64,000 nt of DNA from Pseudoclavibacter endophyticus (GCF_008831085.1 NZ_WBJY01000001.1:868001-932000), one strand, 5' to 3'. Numbered from the stretch's first letter, positions 55,378-64,000 are shown. Notes: generated from the sequence alone by a model not told the origin. A program made the numbers and translations.

Positions 55378-55644
55378 TCAGTCCCGCGCGCGGTGTCTGC
55401 GGTTTTGGACGATACGCGCGATTACGAGCCCGATCAGGAGAAGGACGGCCAGCGGCAGGCCGAAGTAGGCGACGAGAAAAGCGACCTGCCAGCCGGGCGC
55501 CGTCAGGGAGGCCGCCGGTACACCGAGGAGCGGGGCCATGAGCACGGCGATCAGGCACAGGAACGCGACGACGCCGATGCCGATCGCCATGAACGCGACG
55601 ATGCGCTCGACGTTCGAAACCGGTGCCTGCTCTTCTGTGCCCAC
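55378..55644 (-). CDS. small two-helix membrane protein
   Basis: 88 residues with two transmembrane helices (IVAFMAIGIGVVAFLCLIAV and WQVAFLVAYFGLPLAVLLLI) and a basic C-terminus. The start GTG 55644 lies 6 nt after TAGGAT (minus strand, 55651-55656): probable leaderless mRNA. It precedes the XPB partner gene by 8 bp and probably shares its transcript. Unknown function. Confidence 0.78.
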   Translation of the reverse strand: MGTEEQAPVSNVERIVAFMAIGIGVVAFLCLIAVLMAPLLGVPAASLTAPGWQVAFLVAYFGLPLAVLLLIGLVIARIVQNRRHRARD

Positions 55645-55687
55645 CGGAGCATCCTACTCGCACGCGTCGACGGCCTAGACTGGTCGG

Positions 55688-55759
55688 GTGCGCATCGGGG
55701 CCGGCGACGTCGTCGCGGGCCCCGGTCTCGAGCGGGGGAGATTCGGCCCGATGCGGTGA
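55688..55759 (+). other. possible leaderless upstream ORF in the cold-shock leader
   Basis: TAGACT (55676-55681) is followed after 6 nt by GTG 55688, opening a 23-codon frame that ends at TGA 55757-55759, about 100 nt before the CspB-like gene. It matches the leaderless geometry seen elsewhere in the window. Whether it is translated, or the GTG is just the transcript start, cannot be decided from sequence. Confidence 0.35.
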
Positions 55760-55863
55760 CACGTACGACCGGCGGCGCAGGACCGACCGGCGCCGGGCGC
55801 GCAATCCGCGAGACCTGCGCACACGAACGATGCGTCGACGACGCAAGAGCAAGGAGAGTGGCC

Positions 55864-56247
55864 ATGCCTACCGGCAAGGTGAAGTTTTACGACGAGGCCA
55901 AGGGCTTCGGGTTCGTCGCGAGTGATGACGGGCAGGAGGTGTTTCTGCATGCGACGGCGCTCCCGGACGATATGACGGCGCTCAAGCCCGGAACGCGCGT
56001 CGAGTTCGGCATCGCCGATGGCCGCAAGGGGGCCCAGGCGCTTGCCGTGCGCGTGCTCGAGACGCCGCCGAGCATCGTCAAAGCGCGTCGGAAGGCGCCG
56101 GATGACATGGCCGTCATCGTGGAGGACCTCGTGAAGCTCCTCGACAAGGTGGGCGGCGATCTCCGACGCGGCCGTTACCCGGATCCGAAGTCGGGTACCA
56201 GGGTGGCCGCGGTGCTCCGCAAGGTTGCGGACGATCTCGATGCCTGA
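55864..56247 (+). CDS. CspB-like cold-shock domain protein with C-terminal extension
   Basis: 127 residues. The N-terminal CSD has KGFGFVAS (RNP1) and VFLHATAL (RNP2). The C-terminal 60 residues (AVIVEDLVKLLDKVGGDLRR to VAAVLRKVADDLDA) form a helical extension found in the longer actinobacterial CspB class. ATG 55864 is behind GGAG. The stop overlaps the DUF3027 start by 8 bp. Position near the XPB pair resembles mycobacterial cspB. Confidence 0.9.
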   Translation: MPTGKVKFYDEAKGFGFVASDDGQEVFLHATALPDDMTALKPGTRVEFGIADGRKGAQALAVRVLETPPSIVKARRKAPDDMAVIVEDLVKLLDKVGGDLRRGRYPDPKSGTRVAAVLRKVADDLDA

Positions 56248-57229
56248 CGCCACGGACGACGCCGCCGACTACGGGGCGGAGCAGGAGCACGGGGCGGAAC
56301 AGGAGCACGAGGTGGAACCGGAGCACGTGGGCGCGCCTGCGGGCGACGACGACGAATCGCGAGATGACTGGGACGCGAACGACGACGTGCTCGTGTTCCC
56401 CGACCTCGACCCCGCGCGCCCCGGGGTCGCCGCACTGCCCAGCCCGGTGGCCTTCCAGCAGGACGACGCGTCGGCCGCGGCGACGATCGAGATCGCTCGC
56501 GCAGCCCTGCACGAGGTCACCGCGTCGGACGACGTGGGAGCGTTTGCGGGGTTCGAGGATGTCGGTGACGCCGATGACGGCGTCTTCATCGCGCGCTTCG
56601 AGACGAATCTGGCAGGCTACCCCGACTGGTTCTGGACGGTCGCAATGGTGCAGCTCGCTGGCGAGGAGCGGCCGAGCATCTTGGAAACCGAGATGCTGCC
56701 CGGCGAGGGCGCCCGGCTCTCTCCCTCGTGGGTGCCCTGGGCGGAGCGGCTGGCCTCGTACCGAGCCGAACACGATGAGCCCGGGCGATCGGCGGAATCA
56801 GACGTCGAGGTTGCCGACGCCGCTCCGCGCGCGCGGGCACTCGGCCGGCGCGAACGCCGCCGGGTCCGCACGAGGGTGACGCCGGAGCAGCGTGCCGGGG
56901 TGTCGGACGATGCTTCGCCACAGGAAGGCTCGCCGAATCCGGCGCTCGCGGAGGCCGCGGCCCAGTCGGGTGAGCGTGGCGTCGATGTGCCGATCGAGAC
57001 AGGCGTGAGTGAGGGGGATGCCGAAGTTGAGGCGCGCGCGATCGACGCCGCCGCCCCCAAGCGCGGTCGCCGGAGCATGGTGAGCCCTCGGCGGCGAGTT
57101 TCGGTCGCGAGCCGGTCCGAGCGGCGGGCGACGCGAGAACGGCCGGTCGGCGAGACGGGCGAACGTGCTGTCGACGAAGAACGTGCTGCCGCCGAGCCGA
57201 GGTCGTCGGACGGCGACGAGCACCAGTAG
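56240..57229 (+). CDS. DUF3027 family protein
   Basis: 329 residues. An acidic N-terminal tail of about 50 residues with a short repeated GAEQEH element is followed by the DUF3027 core (about 70-180: IARAALHEVT, FETNLAGYPDWFWTVAMVQL, LPSWVPWAER-like end). The rest is low-complexity and basic (Arg/Glu-rich, about 190-329), perhaps nucleic-acid binding. Coupled to the CspB-like gene by an 8-bp overlap, a conserved actinobacterial pair. Function unknown. Confidence 0.85.
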   Translation: MPDATDDAADYGAEQEHGAEQEHEVEPEHVGAPAGDDDESRDDWDANDDVLVFPDLDPARPGVAALPSPVAFQQDDASAAATIEIARAALHEVTASDDVGAFAGFEDVGDADDGVFIARFETNLAGYPDWFWTVAMVQLAGEERPSILETEMLPGEGARLSPSWVPWAERLASYRAEHDEPGRSAESDVEVADAAPRARALGRRERRRVRTRVTPEQRAGVSDDASPQEGSPNPALAEAAAQSGERGVDVPIETGVSEGDAEVEARAIDAAAPKRGRRSMVSPRRRVSVASRSERRATRERPVGETGERAVDEERAAAEPRSSDGDEHQ

Positions 57230-57255
57230 CAGATGCGCGGTCAGCCGAGGCGGGG

Positions 57256-58392
<1,137 letters not shown>

Positions 58393-58479
58393 TCAGCATG
58401 GGCCGCGGGCGCCACGGATACCCTGCATGGTCTGGCGCGCCGCTAGGCTGGCAGGTGCGAGCGCGCAAGGGAGGCTGAT

Positions 58480-59202
58480 GTGACTGGTCTGGTCAACACG
58501 ACCGAGATGTACTTGCGCACGATCCTTGACCTCGAAGAAGAGGGGATCGTCCCGCTCCGTGCGCGCATCTCGGAGCGGCTCGGCCACTCCGGCCCGACGG
58601 TCTCGCAGACCATCTCCCGCATGGAGCGCGACGGCCTCGTGGAGGTCGCGACCGATCGGCGGCTCATGCTCACCGACAATGGCAGGGAAATGGCGGTGCG
58701 CGTCCTTCGCAAGCACCGCCTCGCCGAGGGTTTGCTCGCCAACGTGATCGGGCTCGATCTCGCGCAGGTCCACGAAGAGGCCTGTCGCTGGGAGCACGTC
58801 ATGAGTGAGGAGGCCGAGCGGCGCATCTTCGAACTGCTCGGCCGACCCGTCGAGTCGCCCTACGGCACGCCGATCCCGGGCCTCGAGGAGTTCGGTGTGC
58901 CGGCCGCTTCGCCCTTCCTGGCCGGCGTCGATTCGCTTGACTCGCTCGTCCCCGTCGGCGGTGCCGGCGAGGTGGCCGGGCGCATCCGCCGCTTCGGGGA
59001 GCCGGTCCAGGCGGACCTTGAGTCGCTTCGCGTGCTGCGGGAGGCCGGCATCCTTCCCGGCGTCGAGGTCACGGCGCACGGTGAGGGCGACCGCATCGTG
59101 CTGCGAACCGCCGACGGCGGCGACGCGGCGCTCGAGGTGAGCCTCGGCCGGCCGATCGCGGCCCACATCTACATTTCCCGCTCGTCGTCTTCTGCCGCCT
59201 GA
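58480..59202 (+). CDS. ideR: iron-dependent transcriptional repressor IdeR/DtxR
   Basis: 240 residues. N-terminal winged helix (NTTEMYLRTILDLEEEGIVP, SGPTVSQTISRMERDGLV), dimerisation and metal domain with ligands in RKHRLAE and VHEEACRWEHVMS (Cys and His/Glu pattern typical of iron-sensing IdeR rather than MntR) and a C-terminal SH3-like domain (from about 155). The start GTG 58480 has AAGGGAGG upstream; TAGGCT (58444-58449) is a fitting -10 box. Represses iron uptake genes when iron is sufficient. Confidence 0.94.
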   Translation: MTGLVNTTEMYLRTILDLEEEGIVPLRARISERLGHSGPTVSQTISRMERDGLVEVATDRRLMLTDNGREMAVRVLRKHRLAEGLLANVIGLDLAQVHEEACRWEHVMSEEAERRIFELLGRPVESPYGTPIPGLEEFGVPAASPFLAGVDSLDSLVPVGGAGEVAGRIRRFGEPVQADLESLRVLREAGILPGVEVTAHGEGDRIVLRTADGGDAALEVSLGRPIAAHIYISRSSSSAA

Positions 59203-59231
59203 GCCGGCGCGCTCTCCCGCCTGGGGCGGCT

Positions 59232-59298
59232 CTCCGGAAGGAGCGGACGACCGGACGCGGTCGACAGGGACGGTAGCTGGCGGCCTCGCCTTCCGGAG
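59232..59298. repeat. long-range inverted repeat in the gap after ideR
   Basis: Arms CTCCGGAAGG (59232-59241) and CCTTCCGGAG (59289-59298), perfectly complementary over 10 bp with 47 nt between. It lies in the 337-bp gap 59203-59539, which holds no gene. It could be a terminator of ideR or an RNA structure; the gap also contains TAGTCT (59491-59496), a probable -10 for the next gene. Confidence 0.45.
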
Positions 59299-59539
59299 GA
59301 TCGCGCGCGTCGCCGGATCGGCGAACCGCCGCCCCTGGAGGTGGCCCGCCTGCGCGACAGGCCGGCGCACTCAGGAGTCACGACGGATCGCCTTCTACCC
59401 TCCAACTGGCGCTAACAAGGAGCGACACGCCGTAAGCGTTGCGTCATCGTAATGAAGGTGTGGCTGATGTTGCTGGTGTGAGAGACGAGGTAGTCTCGAC
59501 CCCTGATCGTGTGCGCGAAAGCGCGCTGAGAGGATTCGA

Positions 59540-60724
59540 ATGAGTGACGAGCACGCCGAGCGCGAGGCCGGTGGCGCGAGCCCGAGTCGGCGGGACCGCC
59601 GCGCTCGTGAGCGACGCGTCGGCACGCGCGCGGCGCAGCGCGCGGAGCGCTCGGCTTCCGCCGCTGAGCTCGCTGCAGAGGCCCTCGCGTTGGCGGACGC
59701 GGCGGTCGGCGCCGGCGAGGAGTCGGGTCAGTCGAGCGGAGGCGAGGGGGTCTCGGTCGACGTCGACGCGAGTCCGCCAGACCTCGACGCAATTCCGCCG
59801 GATTTCGACTCGACGTCGCCTGACGTCGACGCAGAACCGGCCGGGATCGAGGGGGTTTCGCCTCGCGAAGTGGCGCCCGATGACGGCGGGAACGTTCGCG
59901 ACCGCTCTTCCGGCGCTGCCGAAGCGCGACTGGACCCGGATGCTTCCGGGCGCATTGTCACGGCACCCGTCGGCGCCGCGGCGGTGAGTGCGGCCACGCA
60001 GATGCTCCTCCCGCTCGCCGACGACGTCGGGGTCGCTTCGGACGAAACCGAGGTCGGCCCCTCGCGGCGACCGCCCATTGATGGTGCGACCGTCGCGGGT
60101 GGCCCGGAGGCGGTGCCTGCGCGCCGCTCCAGGCCTGTCAGCACGCGCGCGCGGGTTCCGGTGGCGCTGGCGCAGCGTCGTCGCCTGCGCACCGCCTGGC
60201 TCTCCTCCGCCGCCGGGGTCGGGATGCTCGCCATGGCTGGGTACGTTTGGCTGCTGAGCTTGCCGCCGACCGGTGCGGACGACGGACGCCCTGCCGTGGG
60301 TGTCACGATCTCGAGCACGAGTCCGGCGGGCGAACAGGGCGTCCCGCTCTCGGGAACGCACGCTCCGGCGAGTGATGATGCCGCGTCGACGGGCGGCGCG
60401 GCCTCCGACGGCGGGGGGCCTGACGCGGACGTTCCGCAGACGCCGGTCGATGACGCCTCCTCTGGGGGAGACCCCGTCGAGGATGCGGGCGCCGACGCGA
60501 CGCAGTCGAGCGGCGACGACGTCGGCGCTCCCGCGCCCTCGACGGGCGGTGCGGTGGAGCCCGCGGAGGAAACCACGCCGACCGCGTCCGGCCGGCCCAC
60601 GGTGACCGATTCGCCCATGCCCTCGACCGAACCGGGTCTGAGCGTGCCCCCGACCTGCGAGATCGCCGGTGGTGCGACCACGCCGGTGCCGACGGCTGAC
60701 GGGGTCGACTGTCCGGCCCCCTAA
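59540..60724 (+). CDS. single-pass membrane protein with Ser/Thr/Pro-rich exterior
   Basis: 394 residues. The cytosolic N-terminal part starts with a basic helix (SRRDRRARERRVGTRAAQRA) and continues as a disordered Asp/Pro-rich stretch with DxDxxPxD-like repeats (about 74-100). One membrane helix lies near residue 225-240 (SSAAGVGMLAMAGYVWLL). The exterior is Gly/Ser/Asp/Thr/Pro-rich and ends with two Cys (PPTCEIAGG and GVDCPAP). No enzyme motif. ATG 59540 follows AGAGGA. Its basic N-terminal element recalls the LTRREAR motif of the three hydrolases downstream, suggesting a related envelope role. Confidence 0.75.
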   Translation: MSDEHAEREAGGASPSRRDRRARERRVGTRAAQRAERSASAAELAAEALALADAAVGAGEESGQSSGGEGVSVDVDASPPDLDAIPPDFDSTSPDVDAEPAGIEGVSPREVAPDDGGNVRDRSSGAAEARLDPDASGRIVTAPVGAAAVSAATQMLLPLADDVGVASDETEVGPSRRPPIDGATVAGGPEAVPARRSRPVSTRARVPVALAQRRRLRTAWLSSAAGVGMLAMAGYVWLLSLPPTGADDGRPAVGVTISSTSPAGEQGVPLSGTHAPASDDAASTGGAASDGGGPDADVPQTPVDDASSGGDPVEDAGADATQSSGDDVGAPAPSTGGAVEPAEETTPTASGRPTVTDSPMPSTEPGLSVPPTCEIAGGATTPVPTADGVDCPAP

Positions 60725-60832
60725 CGTCGCGGGATCGATGTCGTGATCATTCGCGGAGCTCGACCCGCCAGGAATTGACACGCCCGGAAAATCCCCGCTG
60801 ATCTGCGATTTCCAGTCAATCCCCATGCATTC

Positions 60833-60872
60833 GTGATCGTGCCGTGACATTTCCGTGATCTGTCGTTACACT
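60833..60872 (+). promoter_or_regulatory. promoter 1 of the NlpC/P60 array with 11-bp GTGA repeats
   Basis: Three hexamers at exact 11-bp spacing: GTGATC (60833), GTGACA (60844), GTGATC (60855). GTGACA also serves as -35, with TACACT (60867-60872) as -10 after a 17-bp spacer. The leader to ATG 60999 is about 120 nt. Equal arrangements precede the next two paralogues. Confidence 0.75.
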
Positions 60873-60998
60873 CGATCCCGGTGTCACGACAAACGGTCGC
60901 TGCATCAACCGTGAATCGCACGTTCCCGCTCGGTTCGCGACGTTACTCAACAATTTTTGGAGCGGGGGCGTGCTATGCGCATCGTGCCGGGAGTTCGA

Positions 60999-62054
60999 AT
61001 GACCGAGAACGCACTCACCACCGCGCCGCTCACGCGACGCGAGGCTCGCGCGATCGAGCGTCGCACTGGCCGTCGCGTCACGACCGGTTCGGTCGCCGCG
61101 GTTTCGCTCGACCTGGGCTCCGCCCCGGTTGCTCCGACGGTGCGCGACACCGCCGAGATCGAGCGCAACCCCGAGGGCGCGTTCGTCTCCGTCTTCCCAA
61201 CCGAGGTCATCGGCCGCATCGCCGAGCCCGTCGAGTCTGCGCAGCCAGCGGCCGCGCCTGCGGGCTCTGCCTTCGCCCGCCCGGTGAGCGTGCGCGCCGC
61301 ACGCCCGGCCGCCCTCGTTACTCGCGCCCGCCGCCGGACGGCGACGGGGCTCGGCGTGGCCGCCTCCGCTGCCGTGCTCGCCACGGCCGCAGTCGCTCTG
61401 CCCGGCGGCATCGGCGGCACGAGCCCGGTCGGCGCGCAGGACGCCGCCCAGGCCAGCCTCGTGACGGCCGGCGACAACGGCGTTGCCGGCGGCGATGACA
61501 CCGCTGCGTCGGCCGCGTCGGCTCCGGCGCTCGACCTCGTCGCTGCTCCCGACCAGGCCCCCGACCGCGGTCAGTTCCAGGTGACCTCGTTCGGCGCAGA
61601 AGAGGTGCAGGAAGCCACCGAGGCGCCTGCGACGACCGGCGATGGTGGCAACGGCTCGGGCTCGACGGGCGACGGCGCTTCGACCGGCGGTGGCGGTGCG
61701 GGCACCGAGACCGCCGGCGGCGCGAGCTACGACACCTCGAGCATCGCCGGCATCGCGCAGTCGATGATGGGCGGCGGCGCCGGTTGGGCTTGTGATGAAT
61801 TCACCCAGGCCGTCTACGCGCAGGCCGGGATCTCCCTTCCCCGTGGCGTCTCGGCCCAGGCGGCCGGCGGCACGCAGACGAGTAATCCGCAGGTCGGCGA
61901 CCTCGTCGTCTTCTCGGGCCACATCGGCATCTACGCCGGCGGCAACATGATGTGGGACAACCCGGGCTACGCGAGCAGCTACGTCGGCTGGCAGAACGTC
62001 TACCGCTCGATGGACGTCATCCCCGGCGGTTACTACTTCGTCACGTACCGCTAA
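60999..62054 (+). CDS. NlpC/P60-type cell-wall hydrolase, paralogue 1
   Basis: 351 residues. It opens with a conserved cytosolic motif LTRREARAIERRTG (about 10-23). A long N-terminal region then leads to an internal signal anchor with twin Arg (ARRRTATGLGVAASAAVLAT, about 110-135). A Gly/Ser/Thr-rich linker follows and a C-terminal NlpC/P60-like domain: catalytic Cys in GWACDEFTQAVY, then PQVGDLVVFSGHIGIYAGG with the catalytic His. The usual third residue (His in xIHAP) is replaced by WDNPG. Likely cleaves peptidoglycan stem peptides. ATG 60999 follows CGGGAG. Confidence 0.85.
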   Translation: MTENALTTAPLTRREARAIERRTGRRVTTGSVAAVSLDLGSAPVAPTVRDTAEIERNPEGAFVSVFPTEVIGRIAEPVESAQPAAAPAGSAFARPVSVRAARPAALVTRARRRTATGLGVAASAAVLATAAVALPGGIGGTSPVGAQDAAQASLVTAGDNGVAGGDDTAASAASAPALDLVAAPDQAPDRGQFQVTSFGAEEVQEATEAPATTGDGGNGSGSTGDGASTGGGGAGTETAGGASYDTSSIAGIAQSMMGGGAGWACDEFTQAVYAQAGISLPRGVSAQAAGGTQTSNPQVGDLVVFSGHIGIYAGGNMMWDNPGYASSYVGWQNVYRSMDVIPGGYYFVTYR

Positions 62055-62065
62055 AGCGGGCGTGC

Positions 62066-62102
62066 AACGGCGGGGCGGGCACTCGGTGCCCGCCCCGCCG
62101 TT
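62066..62102 (+). terminator. terminator after NlpC/P60 paralogue 1
   Basis: Perfect 17-bp hairpin AACGGCGGGGCGGGCAC / GTGCCCGCCCCGCCGTT (62066-62082 and 62086-62102) with a 3-nt loop, 11 bp after the stop. It shows the paralogues are separate transcription units. Confidence 0.93.
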
Positions 62103-62121
62103 CGTCTGCCGTAATAGATTT

Positions 62122-62161
62122 GAGATCGCGCTGTGACAAATCCGTGATCTTGGAGTATCGT
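62122..62161 (+). promoter_or_regulatory. promoter 2 of the NlpC/P60 array with 11-bp GTGA repeats
   Basis: GAGATC (62122), GTGACA (62133) and GTGATC (62144) at exact 11-bp spacing. GTGACA plus a 17-bp spacer plus TATCGT (62156-62161) forms the promoter. The core GTGACA-(A/T)2-TCC-GTGATCT matches promoter 1. The leader to ATG 62287 is about 120 nt. Confidence 0.75.
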
Positions 62162-62286
62162 GTGAACGTCGATGCGCCTCGTGCGCATCACTCCCGCGGT
62201 CGGGCTGCACGCACCCGTCACTCCGCCGCGTCAGTTTTCAACCTTCGGACGGAATGCGGCACCGATCGCATGTGCATGGAGAACGA

Positions 62287-63297
62287 ATGACCGACATCAC
62301 CACCGCCGCGCCGCCGCTCACGCGGCGCCAGGCGCGCGAGATCGAACGCCGGACCGGCGAGCGCCCCGTTGCGCTCCCCGCTTCTGCTGCCGCTGCGTCA
62401 GGAGCATCCACGGCCCGCACCACCGCCGTGGCGAGCGTCTACGACACCGGGCGCATCGAGCCGAACGACAAGCTCGCTCTCGTCTCGGTGCTGCCGACCG
62501 AGGTCATCGACCGCGTCGCGGCGACGCCGAAGGCGGCTGACGTGTCGTCGGCCCCGGCGAACGGGGCCGAGTCGGCGTTCATGCGCGGCACGAGCGTCCG
62601 TGCGCCCCGCCCCGCATCGCTCGTCGCGCGCACGCGCCGACGCTCGGCCGTCGGTCTCGGCGTGGCCGCCTCCGCGGCCGTGCTGGCGACGACCGCCATC
62701 GCCCTTCCCGGCGTCGTCTCGGCGCAGCAGGGGTCGGCTCAGGCCGCGCTCGTGTCGGGCGACGACGTCGCCGGCCAGGCTGGTGCGGGCGTGACCGACG
62801 CGCAGACCGCAATCGCCCCCGCGCCCATGGTCGATCTCGTCGCCGCCCCGGAGACGGCCCCCGACCGCGGTGATCTCGCGGTGACCTCGTTCAGCGCGGA
62901 CGCCGTTGAAGAGGCCGTCATCGAGACCGCCGGCGCGGCCGCTGACGGGGCGTCGTCCGGGGGCGGCGACGTTTCCGGTATCGGTGCGATCGCGGCCTCG
63001 ATGGTCGGCGGCGGCTCGGGATGGCTGTGCACCGAGTTCACGGCTGCCGTCTACGCCGAGGTCGGCATCGAACTCCCGGGCCTTCTCGTCTCGGGCCAGG
63101 CCGCAGGCGGCACGCAGACGAGCGACCCGCAGGTCGGCGACCTCGTCATCTTCAACTCGGGCCACATCGGCATCTACGCCGGCGGCGGAATGATGTGGGA
63201 CAACCCCGGCTACGCGAGCCCGACGGTCGGCTGGCAAAACGTCCACCGCTCGATGGATGTCATCGGCAGCGGCTACTACTTCGTGACGTACCGCTAG
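62287..63297 (+). CDS. NlpC/P60-type cell-wall hydrolase, paralogue 2
   Basis: 336 residues with the same layout as paralogue 1: LTRRQAREIERRTGERPV at the N-terminus, twin-Arg internal signal anchor ([19 protein letters not shown]), a shorter linker, and the catalytic domain with Cys in GWLCTEFTAAVY and His in SGHIGIYAGG. The last 100 residues are nearly the same as in paralogue 1, whereas linkers differ, showing duplication followed by linker drift. ATG 62287 has GGAG upstream. Terminator at 63320-63357. Confidence 0.85.
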   Translation: MTDITTAAPPLTRRQAREIERRTGERPVALPASAAAASGASTARTTAVASVYDTGRIEPNDKLALVSVLPTEVIDRVAATPKAADVSSAPANGAESAFMRGTSVRAPRPASLVARTRRRSAVGLGVAASAAVLATTAIALPGVVSAQQGSAQAALVSGDDVAGQAGAGVTDAQTAIAPAPMVDLVAAPETAPDRGDLAVTSFSADAVEEAVIETAGAAADGASSGGGDVSGIGAIAASMVGGGSGWLCTEFTAAVYAEVGIELPGLLVSGQAAGGTQTSDPQVGDLVIFNSGHIGIYAGGGMMWDNPGYASPTVGWQNVHRSMDVIGSGYYFVTYR

Positions 63298-63319
63298 GTC
63301 TCGCCACGCACGAATCCTT

Positions 63320-63357
63320 GACACCGCGGTGCCCATCGACGATGGGACCGCGGTGTC
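63320..63357 (+). terminator. terminator after NlpC/P60 paralogue 2
   Basis: Hairpin of 17 bp with one bulged G: GACACCGCGGT-g-CCCATC (63320-63337), loop gac, GATGGG-ACCGCGGTGTC (63341-63357). It starts 22 bp after the stop. The remainder of the 325-bp gap holds promoter 3. Confidence 0.88.
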
Positions 63358-63430
63358 GTGGTTTCGGCGGCGAGCCGATCGGGGTGCCATGCCGGACTGG
63401 GCGACGTGCCCCGCGGCCCGAATTCGCGCC

Positions 63431-63492
63431 GTGATCGGGGCGAGATGTTTCTGTGATCAAAACGTGACAATACGGCGGATGTCCGTTAACCT
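63431..63492 (+). promoter_or_regulatory. promoter 3 of the NlpC/P60 array with 11-bp GTGA repeats
   Basis: Four hexamers at exact 11-bp spacing: GTGATC (63431), GAGATG (63442), GTGATC (63453), GTGACA (63464). GTGACA, a 17-bp spacer and TAACCT (63487-63492) form the promoter. The leader to ATG 63623 is about 125 nt. Confidence 0.75.
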
Positions 63493-63622
63493 AGATGTCA
63501 GCCCCGCCATATCTCGTGCGCGGAGCGCCCAGACCGCCGAGCAGGCAGCTTCTGCCCCAGCCGGCCCATGCCCCGACATCGCACCGTGCGAGCGCCAGCT
63601 CTGCCGTGCCTGGAGATGATTC

Positions 63623-64000
63623 ATGACCGCCACCCACGCAGCTCCGCCGCTGACTCGCCGCCAGGCGCGCGAGATCGAGCGCCGCACGGGCAAGCGACCG
63701 GTCGCCGTCGCCGCTCCCGTAACCGACCACGTTGCACTTGCGGCCGACGTGCGCGCCCGCATCGAGGTCGCCACTGCAACCGCTCGTGACCGCGTGCACC
63801 TCGACGCCACGTCGGCACGCACCACGACACTCTCGTTCGCCGCACATCTCGCGACGGTGGAAGAGCCCGGCGATCGCGCCGACGGCGCATCGGCGAGTGT
63901 TCCCGCCTCGTTCGGCGGCGCGCCGAGGGAGCGCGGCTCCGTCAAGGCTCCCCGCCCGGCCGCGCTCGTGCGTCGCGTCCGTCGCCGCCGTGCGACGTTC
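63623..64000 (+). CDS. NlpC/P60-type paralogue 3, cut by the window end
   Basis: 126 codons are open to the end of the window, without a stop. The start ATG 63623 has TGGAG upstream. The N-terminus carries the array motif PPLTRRQAREIERRTGKRPV, and the last visible residues (KAPRPAALVRRVRRRRATF) are the basic lead-in to the signal anchor seen in paralogues 1 and 2. The catalytic domain should follow beyond position 64000. Membership is based on these two motifs and on the matched promoter. Confidence 0.8.
   Translation, partial: MTATHAAPPLTRRQAREIERRTGKRPVAVAAPVTDHVALAADVRARIEVATATARDRVHLDATSARTTTLSFAAHLATVEEPGDRADGASASVPASFGGAPRERGSVKAPRPAALVRRVRRRRATF

Noticed and set aside
60873..60998. 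c-di-AMP (ydaO-type) riboswitch in the leaders of the NlpC/P60 genes
   Set aside because: Such riboswitches often control actinobacterial wall hydrolases and the leaders are about 120 nt, but the three leaders share no visible conserved core and I could not identify the riboswitch consensus. A covariance-model search would settle it.

Overview
The window reads as a chromosomal segment of a high-GC actinobacterium, most likely order Micrococcales and family Microbacteriaceae. The evidence is mycothiol synthase (mshD), CarD, IdeR, a WXG100 protein, an XPB helicase pair, DUF3263 and DUF3027 proteins, tRNA genes without encoded CCA, and many genes that begin directly at a TANNNT -10 box plus 6-7 nt, as expected for leaderless mRNAs. 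Several blocks keep the gene order known from Mycobacterium: glnR-mshD; lpqE-carD-ispD-ispF-cysS-rlmB; the XPB pair with a neighbouring cold-shock gene. Species cannot be named from the sequence alone.

Layout. 1-12.1 kb: an accessory import and hydrolysis operon. It has two paralogous family-5 binding lipoproteins, a DppB-type permease, a fused DppC-DppD protein, a DppF ATPase, an amidase and two YtcJ-type amidohydrolases. Two identical 18-bp palindromes precede it and the remnant of an ABC-2 permease follows it. 12.4-18.2 kb: small membrane or acidic proteins, an MBL-fold hydrolase, a helix-turn-helix/serine hydrolase pair behind tandem operators, tRNA-Lys and two uncharacterised genes. 18.5-34.9 kb: a phosphate and central-metabolism region with pstSCAB behind a PHO box, a NUDIX-histidine phosphatase fusion, ppk1, mshD, a GlnR-like regulator, small membrane proteins, a nitrobindin, YgfZ, an FUSC-like membrane protein, gpmA, phoU and senX3-regX3. 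35-42.6 kb: lpqE-like lipoprotein, carD, fused ispDF, erm with a candidate leaderless leader peptide, cysS, rlmB, a cysteine-poor thioredoxin-fold protein, tRNA-Thr and msrB. 42.7-49.8 kb: DUF3263, LytR_C protein, csp, groEL with two CIRCE sites, a WXG100 protein, a two-component system and a methyltransferase.

50-51.8 kb holds the most interesting locus: a WXG-motif protein fused to a complete calpain-type cysteine peptidase, followed by two small proteins related to each other, one cytosolic and one a lipoprotein. This looks like a type VII-exported peptidase with a two-compartment immunity pair. 51.9-59.2 kb: XPB helicase and partner, a small membrane protein, a CspB-like protein, DUF3027, serC and ideR. 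59.5-64 kb: a Ser/Thr/Pro-rich membrane protein, then three tandem NlpC/P60-type cell-wall hydrolase paralogues (the last cut by the window end). Each of the three is preceded by 3-4 GTGA-type repeats at exact 11-bp spacing and a matched GTGACA-N17-TANNNT promoter, which suggests shared control by an OmpR/MtrA-family regulator.

How it works together: phosphate sensing (SenX3-RegX3-PhoU), uptake (PstSCAB) and storage (Ppk1) lie within 16 kb and share a visible PHO box. CarD, IspDF, CysS and RlmB form a housekeeping block. The peptide-type importer would feed the cytosolic amidase and amidohydrolases with an unknown amide-containing substrate.
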